Assembly (NCBI RefSeq): GCF_005405925.1 | Contig: NZ_BJHV01000001.1 | Coordinates: 5,146,001 to 5,210,000 of the forward strand | Source of the DNA: Streptomyces antimycoticus | GTDB taxonomy: Bacteria > Actinomycetota > Actinomycetes > Streptomycetales > Streptomycetaceae | Reading direction: 5' to 3' | DNA: 64,000 nucleotides | In this document: piece by piece, positions 45,702-54,176 of the stretch | Position numbering within the stretch: the first letter of the stretch is position 1 | Layout: each line of letters opens with the position of its first letter | Notes under the pieces: model-generated | What the model was told of the DNA's origin: nothing | Databases searched by the model: none | What the model saw: only the letters and a program-made list of their open reading frames with translations | Program-made: the position numbers and the translations under genes

Positions 45702-45893
45702 CCGGCGAATACCGCCTCCTACTCGTCGCCTTGGTCCCGGCCGTCCTCGAAGACGAAGAGCGGTTTGGCGCCAGGCGCGGGTGTTTCGGCGAACGAGCTG
45801 CCCCGACCAGTACCCCCAGCGTACGCTCCTTCGCGAGCGCCGTCCTGTCGTAAGCGGCCCTGTCCCCTGGCGCGAGGCTCGGGGCCGGGAGCG

Positions 45894-46628
45894 TCAGGCG
45901 TCGCGTCGGTGTACCGCTCGCCAGCCGGCCAGGAGCGCGGCCGTTGCCCATAGTGCTGTCACCGCGAGGCCCGTCCAGGGGCCGAGGTCGCCCGTCGGGT
46001 GCTGGTGGAGGACTTGCTGTCCGGCGCGGTCCGGAAGATAGGCGGCGGCGCCTTCGGCGATGTCTCCGACCACGAAGGAGACGATCAGGATGAACGGGAT
46101 GAGCAGGCTGAGGACCGCGACGGCGCTGCGCAGCAGGAAGGTGAGGCCCGCGGCGAACAGGGCCATCAGGGCGAGGTAGGTCCCCGCACCGGCACAGGCC
46201 CGCAGTGCTCCCGGTTCGCCGAGGCCGATGGCGTACTCCCCCAGGAACGCCTGGCCCGCGAAGAAGGTGGCGAACGCGGTCGCGAGCCCCACAGCCAGGG
46301 AAGCGGTGGCGAGGACCGCCGTTTTGGCCGCGTAGAGGAGGCTTCGGTGCGGCACGGCCGAGAGGGAGATGCGCAGGGCACCGTTCGCGTACTCGGATGA
46401 CACGGCCGTGGCTCCGAAGGCGATGGCGGCGATCTGCGCGAAGTTGATCGCGTAGAAGGCTCCGAATACGGGATCCTCGCCGTTGTCCGCCTCCGCTCGG
46501 CCGACGGTGCCGAAGACGAGCAGGGTGATGGCCAGGGTGGCGGCGAAGACCGCGATGAGCGATCCGAAGCTCGCCCGGACGGACCTGATCTTGATCCACT
46601 CGGAGTGGAGCACCGCGGTGACGGACAT
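45894..46628 (-). CDS. ABC-2 type transporter permease
   Basis: 244-residue permease with six hydrophobic segments. It opens with the typical streptomycete ABC-2 start (HSEWIKIRSVRASFGSL), then ATLAITLLVFGTV and the SSEYANGALRISLSAVPHR loop. It lies 2 bp past the ATPase gene stop and must be co-translated with it. With the histidine kinase and response regulator on the other strand it forms the usual two-component/ABC resistance layout. Confidence 0.88.
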   Translation of the reverse strand: MSVTAVLHSEWIKIRSVRASFGSLIAVFAATLAITLLVFGTVGRAEADNGEDPVFGAFYAINFAQIAAIAFGATAVSSEYANGALRISLSAVPHRSLLYAAKTAVLATASLAVGLATAFATFFAGQAFLGEYAIGLGEPGALRACAGAGTYLALMALFAAGLTFLLRSAVAVLSLLIPFILIVSFVVGDIAEGAAAYLPDRAGQQVLHQHPTGDLGPWTGLAVTALWATAALLAGWRAVHRRDA

Positions 46629-46630
46629 GG

Positions 46631-47572
46631 TCAGGCCTCCTGCGGTGTGGTCGGGGAGGTGTGGGGCACGGCGGCGAATTCCGCCTCATCCGTCGTGAGG
46701 GCCAGATACGCCTGCTCCAAGGAGGCGCGTTCGTCGGCGAGTTCGAGGACGGGGATGCCCGCACGGGCGGCGAGGGCTCCGATGTGCTGGGCCGTGGCGC
46801 CTTCCACCACCCACCGGCCGTCGTCGCCTTCCACCACCGGGTGCCCCTCGGCCGCCAGCGTGGCCCGCAGCCGCGCGGGTTCGCTGGTGCGGACGCGTAC
46901 GCGCTCGTGGCTGTGCTGTTCGATGAAGTCCTGCAGGGAGGTGTCGGCGAGGAGCCGGCCGCGGCCGAGGACGACGAGGTGGTCGGCGAAAGTCGCGGTC
47001 TCGTTCATCAAATGGCTGGAGACGAGGACCGTGCGGCCCTCGCGGGCGAGCCGGCACAGCAGTTGTCGCATCCAGATGATCCCTTCCGGGTCGAGGCCGT
47101 TGGTGGGCTCGTCCAGCAGGAGGACGGGCGGATCTCCGAGCAGGGCGGCGGCGATGCCGAGGCGCTGCCGCATGCCGAGCGAGAAGCTTCTGATCCGGCG
47201 GTGTGCGACGGTGGCGAGGCCGGTCTCCTCGAGGACCTCGGCTATGCGACGGGCCGGGAGGCGGTTGCTGACGGTGAGGAAGCGCAGATGGTCATGTGCG
47301 GTGCGGGAACCGTGGGCCGCCTGCGCGTCCAGCAGGGCGCCGACCGTGCGCAGGGGCTCGTGGAGCGTCGCGTACGGGCGGCCGCCGACCGTGGCGGTCC
47401 CGGAGGTCGGGCGGTCGAAGCCGAGGACGAGGCGCATGGTGGTCGACTTGCCGGCGCCGTTGGGGCCGAGGAACCCGGTGACCCGGCCCGGTTCGATGCG
47501 GCACGTCAGATGGTCGACGGCCCGGATGCCGCCGTACACCTTCGTGAGCCCTTGCAGATCGATGCTGGTCAT
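46631..47572 (-). CDS. ABC transporter ATPase (DrrA/BcrA-like)
   Basis: 313-residue ATPase. Walker A is GPNGAGKST, the signature is SFSLGMRQRLGIA, Walker B is VLLLDEPTNGLDP and the switch His is VSSHLMNE. The C-terminal region is of the drug-export type. The start MTSIDLQGLTKVYGG at 47572 is chosen over a longer frame. Pairs with the permease just downstream. Confidence 0.92.
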   Translation of the reverse strand: MTSIDLQGLTKVYGGIRAVDHLTCRIEPGRVTGFLGPNGAGKSTTMRLVLGFDRPTSGTATVGGRPYATLHEPLRTVGALLDAQAAHGSRTAHDHLRFLTVSNRLPARRIAEVLEETGLATVAHRRIRSFSLGMRQRLGIAAALLGDPPVLLLDEPTNGLDPEGIIWMRQLLCRLAREGRTVLVSSHLMNETATFADHLVVLGRGRLLADTSLQDFIEQHSHERVRVRTSEPARLRATLAAEGHPVVEGDDGRWVVEGATAQHIGALAARAGIPVLELADERASLEQAYLALTTDEAEFAAVPHTSPTTPQEA

Positions 47573-47679
47573 GGCTTCAGCGTGCTCGGGTGCGGGCGGG
47601 TGGACATCCCCCGCCGGAGGAGACCGTCTCCCCTTCACGGGGGAGACGCCGTGACCGCCCGCCATGCCACGATGCCCAC

Positions 47680-48906
47680 ATGCCCGGCCCTCCGCTGCCG
47701 CTGACCCGTGCGGTCACCTACACCCGCTGGCTCCACCTGCTGGTGGGGGCGATCCTGCCGTTCGTCTGCGCCACGGTCTATCCGGGCCTGGACAGCCCGT
47801 CGCCGGGCGATTGGGGGGTGATCGCGGTCCTTCCGGTCCCGTTGGTCCTGGCCGCCGCCATGGCGCCCTCGGTTCGCCGTGCGGAGGGGCTGCAGGCGCG
47901 GCTGATGCTGTTCCCCGGTCCGCACGCCCGGGTGACGAGTGACGAGGATCCGGGTGTCTCCGCGATTCCGTCCGCTTCCTGGGCCGACCGGGCCAGAACC
48001 GGTGCCTGGCTGGTACTGCGGGTGGAATTGGGGCTCGCCGTCGCCCTGGTGACGGGGCAGTTGATGGCGCTCTCGCTGTCGCTCACCGGAGCGGCCGCCG
48101 GGGAGCCCGACTTCGCGGATCCGCTGCTCATGGGAGGTTCCTGGCCGCGCTGGGTGTACCTCCTCCTGATCCCCGTCCCCCTGTTGGTGCTGGTGGCCGG
48201 GGCCGCCGCGGCGGGTGCGCTGATAGCGCGGGCCGCCCGCCGACTGCTCGGGCCGTCGGTCAAGGAGCGTCTGTCCGCGTTGGAGGAGCGCACCGAGCAG
48301 CTCCTGGAACGCAACCGGATCGCTCGGGAGTTGCACGACTCCCTCGGCCACGCGCTGACCCTGGCCGTCGTACAGGCGGGCGCCGCCCGGTCGGCGGCCG
48401 ACCCACAGTTCACCGACCGCGCGCTGGAGGCCATCGAGGAGACGGGACGGGCGGCGCTGGAGGACCTGGAACGCGTCCTGTTCGTGCTGCGCGAGACGGG
48501 GCGCCCGGCCGGCGCCCGGCCCACGCTCGGCGAGGCGGGCCGGCTGCTGGATTCCGCCCGGTCCTCGGGTGCGCAGGTCCACGCCGAGGTGAGCGGGCCG
48601 CTGGAGCATGTGCCGGGACCCGTCTCCCGTGAGGCGTACCGGATGCTTCAGGAGGCCCTCACCAATGTGCTGCGGCACGCGGGCCCCGTCCGGATCGGCG
48701 TGCGCATCGCCGTGGCGGACGACCGGCTGCGGCTCGAGGTGCGCAATCCGCTGGCCGCGGCGACCTCGGTGACGTCGGCGACCGGGGCGGGCGGTGGCAG
48801 GGGGGTGCGCGGGATCCGCGAGCGCGCCGCGCTGCTCGGGGGTGAAGCCCGAGCGGGGCGCGACGGCGGCCAGTGGCTGCTCCACGTCGTCCTGCCGCTG
48901 CGGTGA
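47680..48906 (+). CDS. NarL-type sensor histidine kinase
   Basis: 408-residue membrane kinase. There are about four hydrophobic segments in the first 185 residues, a HisKA_3 dimerisation helix with phospho-acceptor His in RELHDSLGHALTLAVVQ, and an ATP-binding domain (EALTNVLRHA, then GGGRGVRGIRERAALLGG). Divergent from the ABC pair by about 107 bp and 14 bp upstream of its response regulator. Probably senses an envelope or drug signal and controls the transporter. Confidence 0.9.
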   Translation: MPGPPLPLTRAVTYTRWLHLLVGAILPFVCATVYPGLDSPSPGDWGVIAVLPVPLVLAAAMAPSVRRAEGLQARLMLFPGPHARVTSDEDPGVSAIPSASWADRARTGAWLVLRVELGLAVALVTGQLMALSLSLTGAAAGEPDFADPLLMGGSWPRWVYLLLIPVPLLVLVAGAAAAGALIARAARRLLGPSVKERLSALEERTEQLLERNRIARELHDSLGHALTLAVVQAGAARSAADPQFTDRALEAIEETGRAALEDLERVLFVLRETGRPAGARPTLGEAGRLLDSARSSGAQVHAEVSGPLEHVPGPVSREAYRMLQEALTNVLRHAGPVRIGVRIAVADDRLRLEVRNPLAAATSVTSATGAGGGRGVRGIRERAALLGGEARAGRDGGQWLLHVVLPLR

Positions 48907-48920
48907 CCTAGGCTGACGCG

Positions 48921-49583
48921 ATGCCGCTCACCATCCTCCTGGTCGACGACGAGCCGCTGGTACGAGCCGGGCTGCGAGCCGTGCTGGAGGCTCAGCCGGA
49001 CATCGAGGTGGTGGGCGAAGCGGCCGACGGAGCCGCGGTGATCCCCCTCGTACGGCAACTGCGCCCCGACGTCATCGCCATGGACGTACGGATGCCGTTG
49101 ATGGACGGCATCGAGGCCACGCGGGCCGTGCTGCGCACCGTGCCGGACCCGCCGAAGATCGTGGTGGTGACCACCTTCGAGAACGACGACTACGTGTACG
49201 GGGCGCTCCGGGCGGGCGCCGACGGCTTCCTGCTCAAGCGGGCCCGGCCGGCGGAGATCGTGCACGCCGTAAGGCTGGTGGCGGAAGGCGACTCCCTGCT
49301 GTTCCCGGCGGCGGTACGGCAGTTGGCCGCCTCGTTCGGCCAGGATCACGGCAACACCGAGGCCCGGACGGCCATGGAGCGTGCCGCGCTGACCGGGCGG
49401 GAGGGGGAGGTGCTGCGTCTCATGGCGCGCGGGTTGTCGAACGCGGAGATCGCCGCGCGCCTGGTGGTGGGGACCGAGACCGTCAAATCCCATGTGAGTT
49501 CCGTACTGGCGAAACTCGGCGCACGCGACCGCACTCAGGCGGTCATCGCGGCGTACGAGTCCGGCTTCGTTTCCCCGGGCTGA
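48921..49583 (+). CDS. LuxR/NarL-type response regulator
   Basis: 220-residue regulator. The receiver domain has acidic [12 protein letters not shown] and the phospho-acceptor Asp in [13 protein letters not shown]. The LuxR-type HTH is [20 protein letters not shown]...[18 protein letters not shown]. Partner of the kinase 14 bp upstream. Confidence 0.92.
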   Translation: MPLTILLVDDEPLVRAGLRAVLEAQPDIEVVGEAADGAAVIPLVRQLRPDVIAMDVRMPLMDGIEATRAVLRTVPDPPKIVVVTTFENDDYVYGALRAGADGFLLKRARPAEIVHAVRLVAEGDSLLFPAAVRQLAASFGQDHGNTEARTAMERAALTGREGEVLRLMARGLSNAEIAARLVVGTETVKSHVSSVLAKLGARDRTQAVIAAYESGFVSPG

Positions 49584-49722
49584 GGAGCGGGCGGCGCCCG
49601 GCGCCCGGCGGGCGGCGCCCGGCCACCGCCTGACGCGACGACGCGCCCCGGGGCCGCGCGGCGTGGCATGAAGGCGGCGATCACGGCCACGGCGAACAGG
49701 AGGCCGCGGGTCGGTTCTCGTC

Positions 49723-50313
49723 TCAGTCCGAGTCCGCGGGGTGGGGCTCGCTGATGCGGCGGGCGGCCTCTACTACCGCTGCGCGGTGCGCGGCCAGACG
49801 CTGTTGTGACCAGGTCCGGCCGGTCTCCTCCTCATCGGCGCCTTCGTCGGCGTTGAACCATGCCTGGGCCACGGCGAGGACCATGGTCAGGAGGTCGGCG
49901 GGCTCCATTCCTCGGGCCAGGTCGCCGCGCTGCTGCGCGGTGGCCACCTTGGCGGTCTTCACGCGGAAGGCGTCCGGTTCGAGGCCGGTGGCGGAGGGGC
50001 GTTCCAGCAGTTTCCACAGGCGCAGGCGCATGAGCTCCGGCCGGGCGACGAGGTGGTCGAAGATCGCGCCCGCGTATCCGGGCAGGTCGTCCACGTCGAA
50101 CGGGACGGACTCTGCGCCCGCCGCCAGCGCCCGGTGCAGCACCTCGTCGAAGAGCTGCTCCTTGTTGCCGAAGTAGGCGTAGATCAGTCGCTTGTTCGCG
50201 CCCGCGGTCTCGGCGATCCGGTCCACCCGGGCCCCGGCGATGCCGTAGGCGGCGAATTCGGTGAAGGCGGCGTCGAGCAGACGTGCCTTGGTGGCGCTGG
50301 AGTCCCGTGGCAT
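49723..50313 (-). CDS. TetR family regulator
   Basis: 196-residue TetR regulator starting MPRDSSATKARLLDAAFTEF; the HTH includes RVDRIAETAGANKRLIYAYF. The ATG at 50313 is preferred to a GTG nine bases upstream because of GGTGG spacing. It is divergent from a short-chain dehydrogenase; TAACTA-type palindromes in the gap are likely operators. The 139 bp after its stop encode, on the same strand, a stretch resembling the end of a transporter helix (FAVAVIAAFMPRRAAP), a possible remnant. Confidence 0.88.
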   Translation of the reverse strand: MPRDSSATKARLLDAAFTEFAAYGIAGARVDRIAETAGANKRLIYAYFGNKEQLFDEVLHRALAAGAESVPFDVDDLPGYAGAIFDHLVARPELMRLRLWKLLERPSATGLEPDAFRVKTAKVATAQQRGDLARGMEPADLLTMVLAVAQAWFNADEGADEEETGRTWSQQRLAAHRAAVVEAARRISEPHPADSD

Positions 50314-50331
50314 GTACGCCACCGTAGCAAG

Positions 50332-50345
50332 TAACTATCTAGTTA
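50332..50345. promoter_or_regulatory. TetR operator candidate A
   Basis: TAACTATCTAGTTA, a perfect TAACTA-N2-TAGTTA palindrome, 18 bp upstream of the TetR start. Confidence 0.7.
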
Positions 50346-50383
50346 TTGACATGAGTGAGCCGTCGGCTTACCGTCCATGTATC

Positions 50384-50397
50384 TATCCAGTTAGTTA
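50384..50397. promoter_or_regulatory. TetR operator candidate B
   Basis: TATCCAGTTAGTTA, an imperfect copy of the same palindrome (one half-site TAGTTA exact), 52 bp (five helical turns) from site A and 26 bp before the dehydrogenase start. Confidence 0.5.
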
Positions 50398-50423
50398 CAG
50401 CTGTGTGTCAGGAGACCCCACCC

Positions 50424-51380
50424 ATGTCCGTGCCCCAAACTCCCCGTACGTTCGGGGCGAGCACCACCGCCGCCGAGGTCATCGACGGCGTCGACCTGCA
50501 CGGCCGCCGGGCCGTGGTGACCGGAGCCAGTTCCGGGATCGGAGTGGAGACGGCCCGGGCGCTCGCGGCGGCGGGTGCCGACGTCACCCTGGCCGTGCGG
50601 GACACCGCCGCGGGGGCCCGCGTGGCGGCCGGCCTGGAGGCCGGGCTGCCCGCGGACGCCGGAAAGCTGGCGGTGGCGCGCCTCGATCTGGCGGATCGGT
50701 CCACCGTCAAGGCGTTCGTGGACGCCTGGATGGGGCCGTTGCACATCCTGGTCGGGAACGCCGGGGTGATGGCCCTTCCGGAGCTCACCCACACCCCTGA
50801 CGGCCGGGAGACCCAGTTCGCCGTCAACCACCTGGGCCACTTCGCGCTCGCCGTCGGGCTGCGCCAGGCTCTCGCGGCGGCGGACGGGGCGCGGGTGGTC
50901 TCGGTGAGTTCGCTCGGGCACCTCTTCTCACCGGTCGTCTTCGACGATCTGGACTACCGCTTCCGCCCCTACGACCCGTGGACCTCCTACGGGCAGGCGA
51001 AGACCGCCAACATCCTGTTCGCCGTCGGCGCCGCCGAGCGATGGGCCGACGACGGCATCACCGCCAACGCGCTCATGCCGGGCAACATCGGCGGCACGTC
51101 GCTGGCCCGGCACGTCGACCCGCAGCAGTTGGCGGAGCTCATCGACACCGTCGGACTGGCGCTGCCGCCGCAGAAGAACGTGGCACAGGGCGCCGCGACA
51201 TCGGTGCTGCTGGCCGCCTCACCCACGGTGGCGGGCATCACCGGCCGCTATTTCGAGGACTGCGCGCAGGCCGAGCCGGTCACCGAACGAGGCACTGCCG
51301 TCGCCGGCATCGCGCCGTATGCCCTGGACCAGGAGAACGCGACCCGGCTGTGGGCGATGTCCGAGGAGTTCGTCCGCTAG
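50424..51380 (+). CDS. Short-chain dehydrogenase/reductase
   Basis: 318-residue SDR of the retinol-dehydrogenase/WWOX-like group. Cofactor loop TGASSGIG, NAGVMAL (NAG motif), catalytic Ser in VSVSSLGH and the YxxxK pair in SYGQAKTAN. The start is ATG at 50424 after GGAGA. The substrate is unknown; it is probably induced by a ligand of the divergent TetR. Confidence 0.9.
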   Translation: MSVPQTPRTFGASTTAAEVIDGVDLHGRRAVVTGASSGIGVETARALAAAGADVTLAVRDTAAGARVAAGLEAGLPADAGKLAVARLDLADRSTVKAFVDAWMGPLHILVGNAGVMALPELTHTPDGRETQFAVNHLGHFALAVGLRQALAAADGARVVSVSSLGHLFSPVVFDDLDYRFRPYDPWTSYGQAKTANILFAVGAAERWADDGITANALMPGNIGGTSLARHVDPQQLAELIDTVGLALPPQKNVAQGAATSVLLAASPTVAGITGRYFEDCAQAEPVTERGTAVAGIAPYALDQENATRLWAMSEEFVR

Positions 51381-51594
51381 GGCTCCGCAAGGGCCGTACG
51401 GGACGTGGGGCGCGCTCGGCTCGACGTCGGCGGGCGCGTTCCGTTCACCAAGAAGAGCGCGCGGGAGCTGCGTGTGCTCGTTCCGGCCCTCGACGCCAAG
51501 ATCGCGGCGAGGGCCAGGATCCTTCCCGTGGACGCCCCGGACAGCCCGTGGTGGCGGGCCTTGTCCGAGATGACGTGGCGGCCGTCGCAAGGGC
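51381..51594 (+). other. Possible gene fragment after the SDR gene
   Basis: A frame from about 51405 reads FTKKSARELRVLVPALDAKI and VDAPDSPWWRALSEMTWRPS. It looks like genuine protein rather than a shadow, but has no clear start and runs into the antisense small gene. Family not recognised; may be a decayed coding remnant. Confidence 0.25.
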
Positions 51595-51762
51595 TCAGGC
51601 GGCGCGGCGGTCGCGCGTCAGGTAGAGGCCCGTGGCGGTGCCGATGGCGGTGAGGCCGGTGACGGAGCTGATGACGATCTGCTCGATGCCGGTGAAGGCG
51701 AAGCTGGAGGCGACGTTGACGAGGGCGGCGAGGGCGAGGACCAGCCAGAGCAGGGACTTCAT
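51595..51762 (-). CDS. Small membrane protein (55 residues)
   Basis: Short frame MKSLLWLVLALAALVNVASS followed by a second hydrophobic segment (IVISSVTGLTAIGTATGLYL) and the tail TRDRRAA. An AAAGGA site lies nine bases upstream of the ATG. The two-helix pattern and MKSLLWL opening recur in small streptomycete proteins. Function unknown. Confidence 0.7.
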   Translation of the reverse strand: MKSLLWLVLALAALVNVASSFAFTGIEQIVISSVTGLTAIGTATGLYLTRDRRAA

Positions 51763-51889
51763 TGTGGGGTTCCTTTCGCGGGGCCCTTGGTGGGCCGTGG
51801 TGTCGGCCGGTGTCGCGGCCGTTCCTTGTCCGAGCTCTACGATCCCGTTTCCGCGCCGCCGCCTCGATGGGCCGCGCCCCCGATTCCAG

Positions 51890-51907
51890 GGTGTAGCGCG
51901 CTACACC
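51890..51907. promoter_or_regulatory. 18-bp perfect palindrome upstream of the kinase gene
   Basis: GGTGTAGCGCGCTACACC, self-complementary over all 18 bases, 42 bp before the sensor kinase ATG. A likely binding site for a dimeric regulator of the kinase/regulator operon. Confidence 0.65.
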
Positions 51908-51948
51908 ACCGCTGCCGTGAACCCGCCCCGTCACTTAGCCTGACCGCC

Positions 51949-53115
51949 ATGCGGGAGACGGTATGGCGCGCGGGGCGGGCCTCGGTGGAGTTGCTGCGGG
52001 GGGCGGGGATCGCCCTGGCCTCGTATCTGTTCATCGGGGTGGCGATCTTCGCCGCCGTCGCGATGGTCACCGTCGTGGGCGCGGGGGTGCTGCCCGAGTC
52101 CATACTGCTGGTGCGCAAGACCGCCGGGTACAAGCGGCGGTGGGTGGGCGCCTGGACCGGTGAGCCGGTGCCCGAGGTGTACCAGCCGCTGAACGGGGAG
52201 GTGTTCGCGCGGGTGCGGACGGCGGTCGGGGATCCGGCCACCTACCGCGATCTGCGCTGGCTCGGGGCCCACGCGGTCTACGGCTGGCTGCTGGCCTGCT
52301 GCGCGATGCCGGTGTGGGTCATCGGGCTGCTGGTCGACGGGGTGTGGTGCGGGCTGCTGAAGCAGCGGGCCGTGGTGCTGCCGCTGATCGAGCGGCTCGT
52401 CGACCTCGACGCGGCGTGGTCGCGGGCGCTGCTGCTGCCGTCGCCGGAGGCGCTGCGCACCGCCCGGCTGGCCGAACGGGTGGAGGAGCTGTCCGAGACC
52501 AGGGCGGGCGCCGTCGCCGCCCACGGGGCCGAACTGCGGCGCATCGAGCGGGACTTGCACGACGGTGCGCAGGCGCGTCTGGTGGCGCTCTCGATGCGGG
52601 TGGGGCTGGCGCGGCGGGCGTACGACAAGGACCCCGACGCGGCGCACAAGCTGCTGGCGGACGCGCAGGACCAGGCCGAGGAGGCCCTCACCGAGCTGCG
52701 CCATGTCGTGCGCGGCATCCATCCGCCGATCCTCACCGACCGCGGGCTCGTGGGCGCCGTAAGGGCGCTCGCGGCCGGCAGCGGGCTCGAGGTGTCCGTG
52801 GACGACGACGGGGTGGAGGACGGGCCCCGGGCACCGGCGGCGGTCGAGGCGGCCGCGTACTTCGTGATCGCGGAGGCGCTGACCAACGCGGCCAAGCACA
52901 GCGGGGCCGAGCGGGCGTCGGTCGAGCTCGTGCGGAGGAAAGATAGGTTGAGGGTCGCGGTACGGGACGAGGGGCGGGGCGGGGCCGATCCCGCGGGCGG
53001 CAGCGGACTGCTCGGCATGCGGCGCCGGGTCGCGGCGCTCGACGGAACCGTGGAGATGACCAGCCCCGCCGGGGGGCCGACGCTGATCGAAGTGGAGCTG
53101 CCGTGCGTGTGGTGA
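51949..53115 (+). CDS. Sensor histidine kinase (HDGAQ type)
   Basis: 388-residue kinase. Two hydrophobic regions (about residues 18-45 and 107-130) make a small sensor domain. The phospho-acceptor His is in the HisKA_3 motif RDLHDGAQARLVALSMRVGL, and the ATPase domain has EALTNAAKHSGA and GSGLLGMRRRVAALDG. The end overlaps the response-regulator start by 13 bp. Its context with an FtsX-type ABC exporter suggests control of that exporter. Confidence 0.9.
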   Translation: MRETVWRAGRASVELLRGAGIALASYLFIGVAIFAAVAMVTVVGAGVLPESILLVRKTAGYKRRWVGAWTGEPVPEVYQPLNGEVFARVRTAVGDPATYRDLRWLGAHAVYGWLLACCAMPVWVIGLLVDGVWCGLLKQRAVVLPLIERLVDLDAAWSRALLLPSPEALRTARLAERVEELSETRAGAVAAHGAELRRIERDLHDGAQARLVALSMRVGLARRAYDKDPDAAHKLLADAQDQAEEALTELRHVVRGIHPPILTDRGLVGAVRALAAGSGLEVSVDDDGVEDGPRAPAAVEAAAYFVIAEALTNAAKHSGAERASVELVRRKDRLRVAVRDEGRGGADPAGGSGLLGMRRRVAALDGTVEMTSPAGGPTLIEVELPCVW

Positions 53116-53777
53116 TCGCCGAGGACAACGCTCTGCTGCGGGAGGGCATGGTCCTGCTGCTGAACTCCGCCGGGCACGAGGTGGCGGCGGTCGCCTCCAG
53201 CGGCCCCGAGGTGCTGCCCGCCCTCCTCGAACACCGTCCGGACGCGGCCGTGCTCGACGTCCGCATGCCGCCGGGCTTCCGCGACGAGGGGCTGCGCGCG
53301 GCGCTCGCGGCGCGGCGGGAGATCCCCGGTCTGCCGGTGCTGGTGCTCTCGCAGTACGTCGAGGAGACCTACGCGACCGAGCTGCTGGCCGATGGCGCGG
53401 GCGGGCTCGGCTATCTGCTGAAGGACCGGGTGGGGCGGGTCGAGGAATTCCTGGACGCGCTGGAGCGGGTGGTCGCGGGCGGCACGGCGCTGGATCCCGA
53501 GGTGGTCAAGGAGCTGATGACCCGGCGCCGCGACGATCCGGTGGACGCCTTGACGCCGCGCGAGCGCGAGGTGCTGCATCTGATGGCGGAGGGGCGGGAC
53601 AACACGACGATCGCGCGGACGCTGGTGGTTTCGGAGCGGGCGGTCAGCAAGCACATTGGCAATGTCTTCGCGAAGCTGGGGCTGCCGCCGAGCGATAGTG
53701 GGCACCGGCGGGTGCTGGCGGTGCTGGCGTATCTGAACAAGGGGATGGGCGCGGGGGAGGCGGCGGACAGGCGGTGA
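53103..53777 (+). CDS. LuxR/NarL-type response regulator
   Basis: 224-residue regulator. Receiver with VVIAEDNALLREGM and the Asp in AAVLDVRMPPGF; the LuxR HTH has LTPREREVLHLMAEGRDNTTIA and SERAVSKHIGNVFAKL. Translation starts inside the kinase gene, so the two are coupled. Confidence 0.92.
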   Translation: MRVVIAEDNALLREGMVLLLNSAGHEVAAVASSGPEVLPALLEHRPDAAVLDVRMPPGFRDEGLRAALAARREIPGLPVLVLSQYVEETYATELLADGAGGLGYLLKDRVGRVEEFLDALERVVAGGTALDPEVVKELMTRRRDDPVDALTPREREVLHLMAEGRDNTTIARTLVVSERAVSKHIGNVFAKLGLPPSDSGHRRVLAVLAYLNKGMGAGEAADRR

Positions 53778-53862
53778 GGCGGCCGGGTCCGGTGGGGGTC
53801 CCTGGGCGCGGTGGGGGTGTCGGGTCGGGTGCGGGTCCCTGGGCCCGGTGCGGGCCCCCGGG

Positions 53863-53955
53863 CCAGGCGCGGGCCCCGGGCCAGGCGCGGGCCCCCGGGC
53901 CAGGCGCGGGCCCCCGGGCCAGGCGCGGGCCCCCGGGCCAGGCGCGGGCCCCGGA
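53863..53955. repeat. 18-19-bp GC-rich tandem repeat (five copies)
   Basis: Copies begin with ccaggcgcgggccc at 53863, 53881, 53900, 53919 and 53938; copies differ in the length of the C run, the last is partial. Confidence 0.9.
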
Positions 53956-54084
53956 CCCACCGAGATCCGGCTCCGGCCGTGTCGCGGCCGTGTGAGCCGT
54001 GGCTTTCCCCACCCCGCCCCTTCCCGAAAGAGGGGGCTCCGCCCCCTCACCCCACCGGGGCTCCGCCCCTCACCCCCACCGGGG

Positions 54085-54165
54085 CCCCGCTCCTCAATCG
54101 CCGGAGGGGCTGGCATGGCGCGGATACCCGCAGCATCCCCGCTCCTCAATCGCCGGAGGGGCTGG
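54085..54165. repeat. REP-like direct repeat (29 bp, two copies)
   Basis: Identical 29-base copies at 54085-54113 and 54137-54165 sharing the core ctcctcaatcgccggagg. This core is a dispersed intergenic repeat in many Streptomyces genomes, typically near gene ends. A further direct repeat of the gggctggaagaccgcggat type follows at about 54159 and 54181. Confidence 0.75.
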
Positions 54166-54176
54166 AAGACCGCGGA

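Larger units (their letters stand above)
53778..54176. other. Repeat-dense intergenic region
   Basis: About 400 bp between the convergent response-regulator and ABC-permease genes, made mostly of the two repeat sets listed separately. No gene recognised. Confidence 0.7.

Noticed and set aside
53863..53955. Repeats considered as a CRISPR array
   Set aside because: Units are contiguous with no unique spacers and no cas genes. The same holds for the repeats at 27925, 36872 and 43981.
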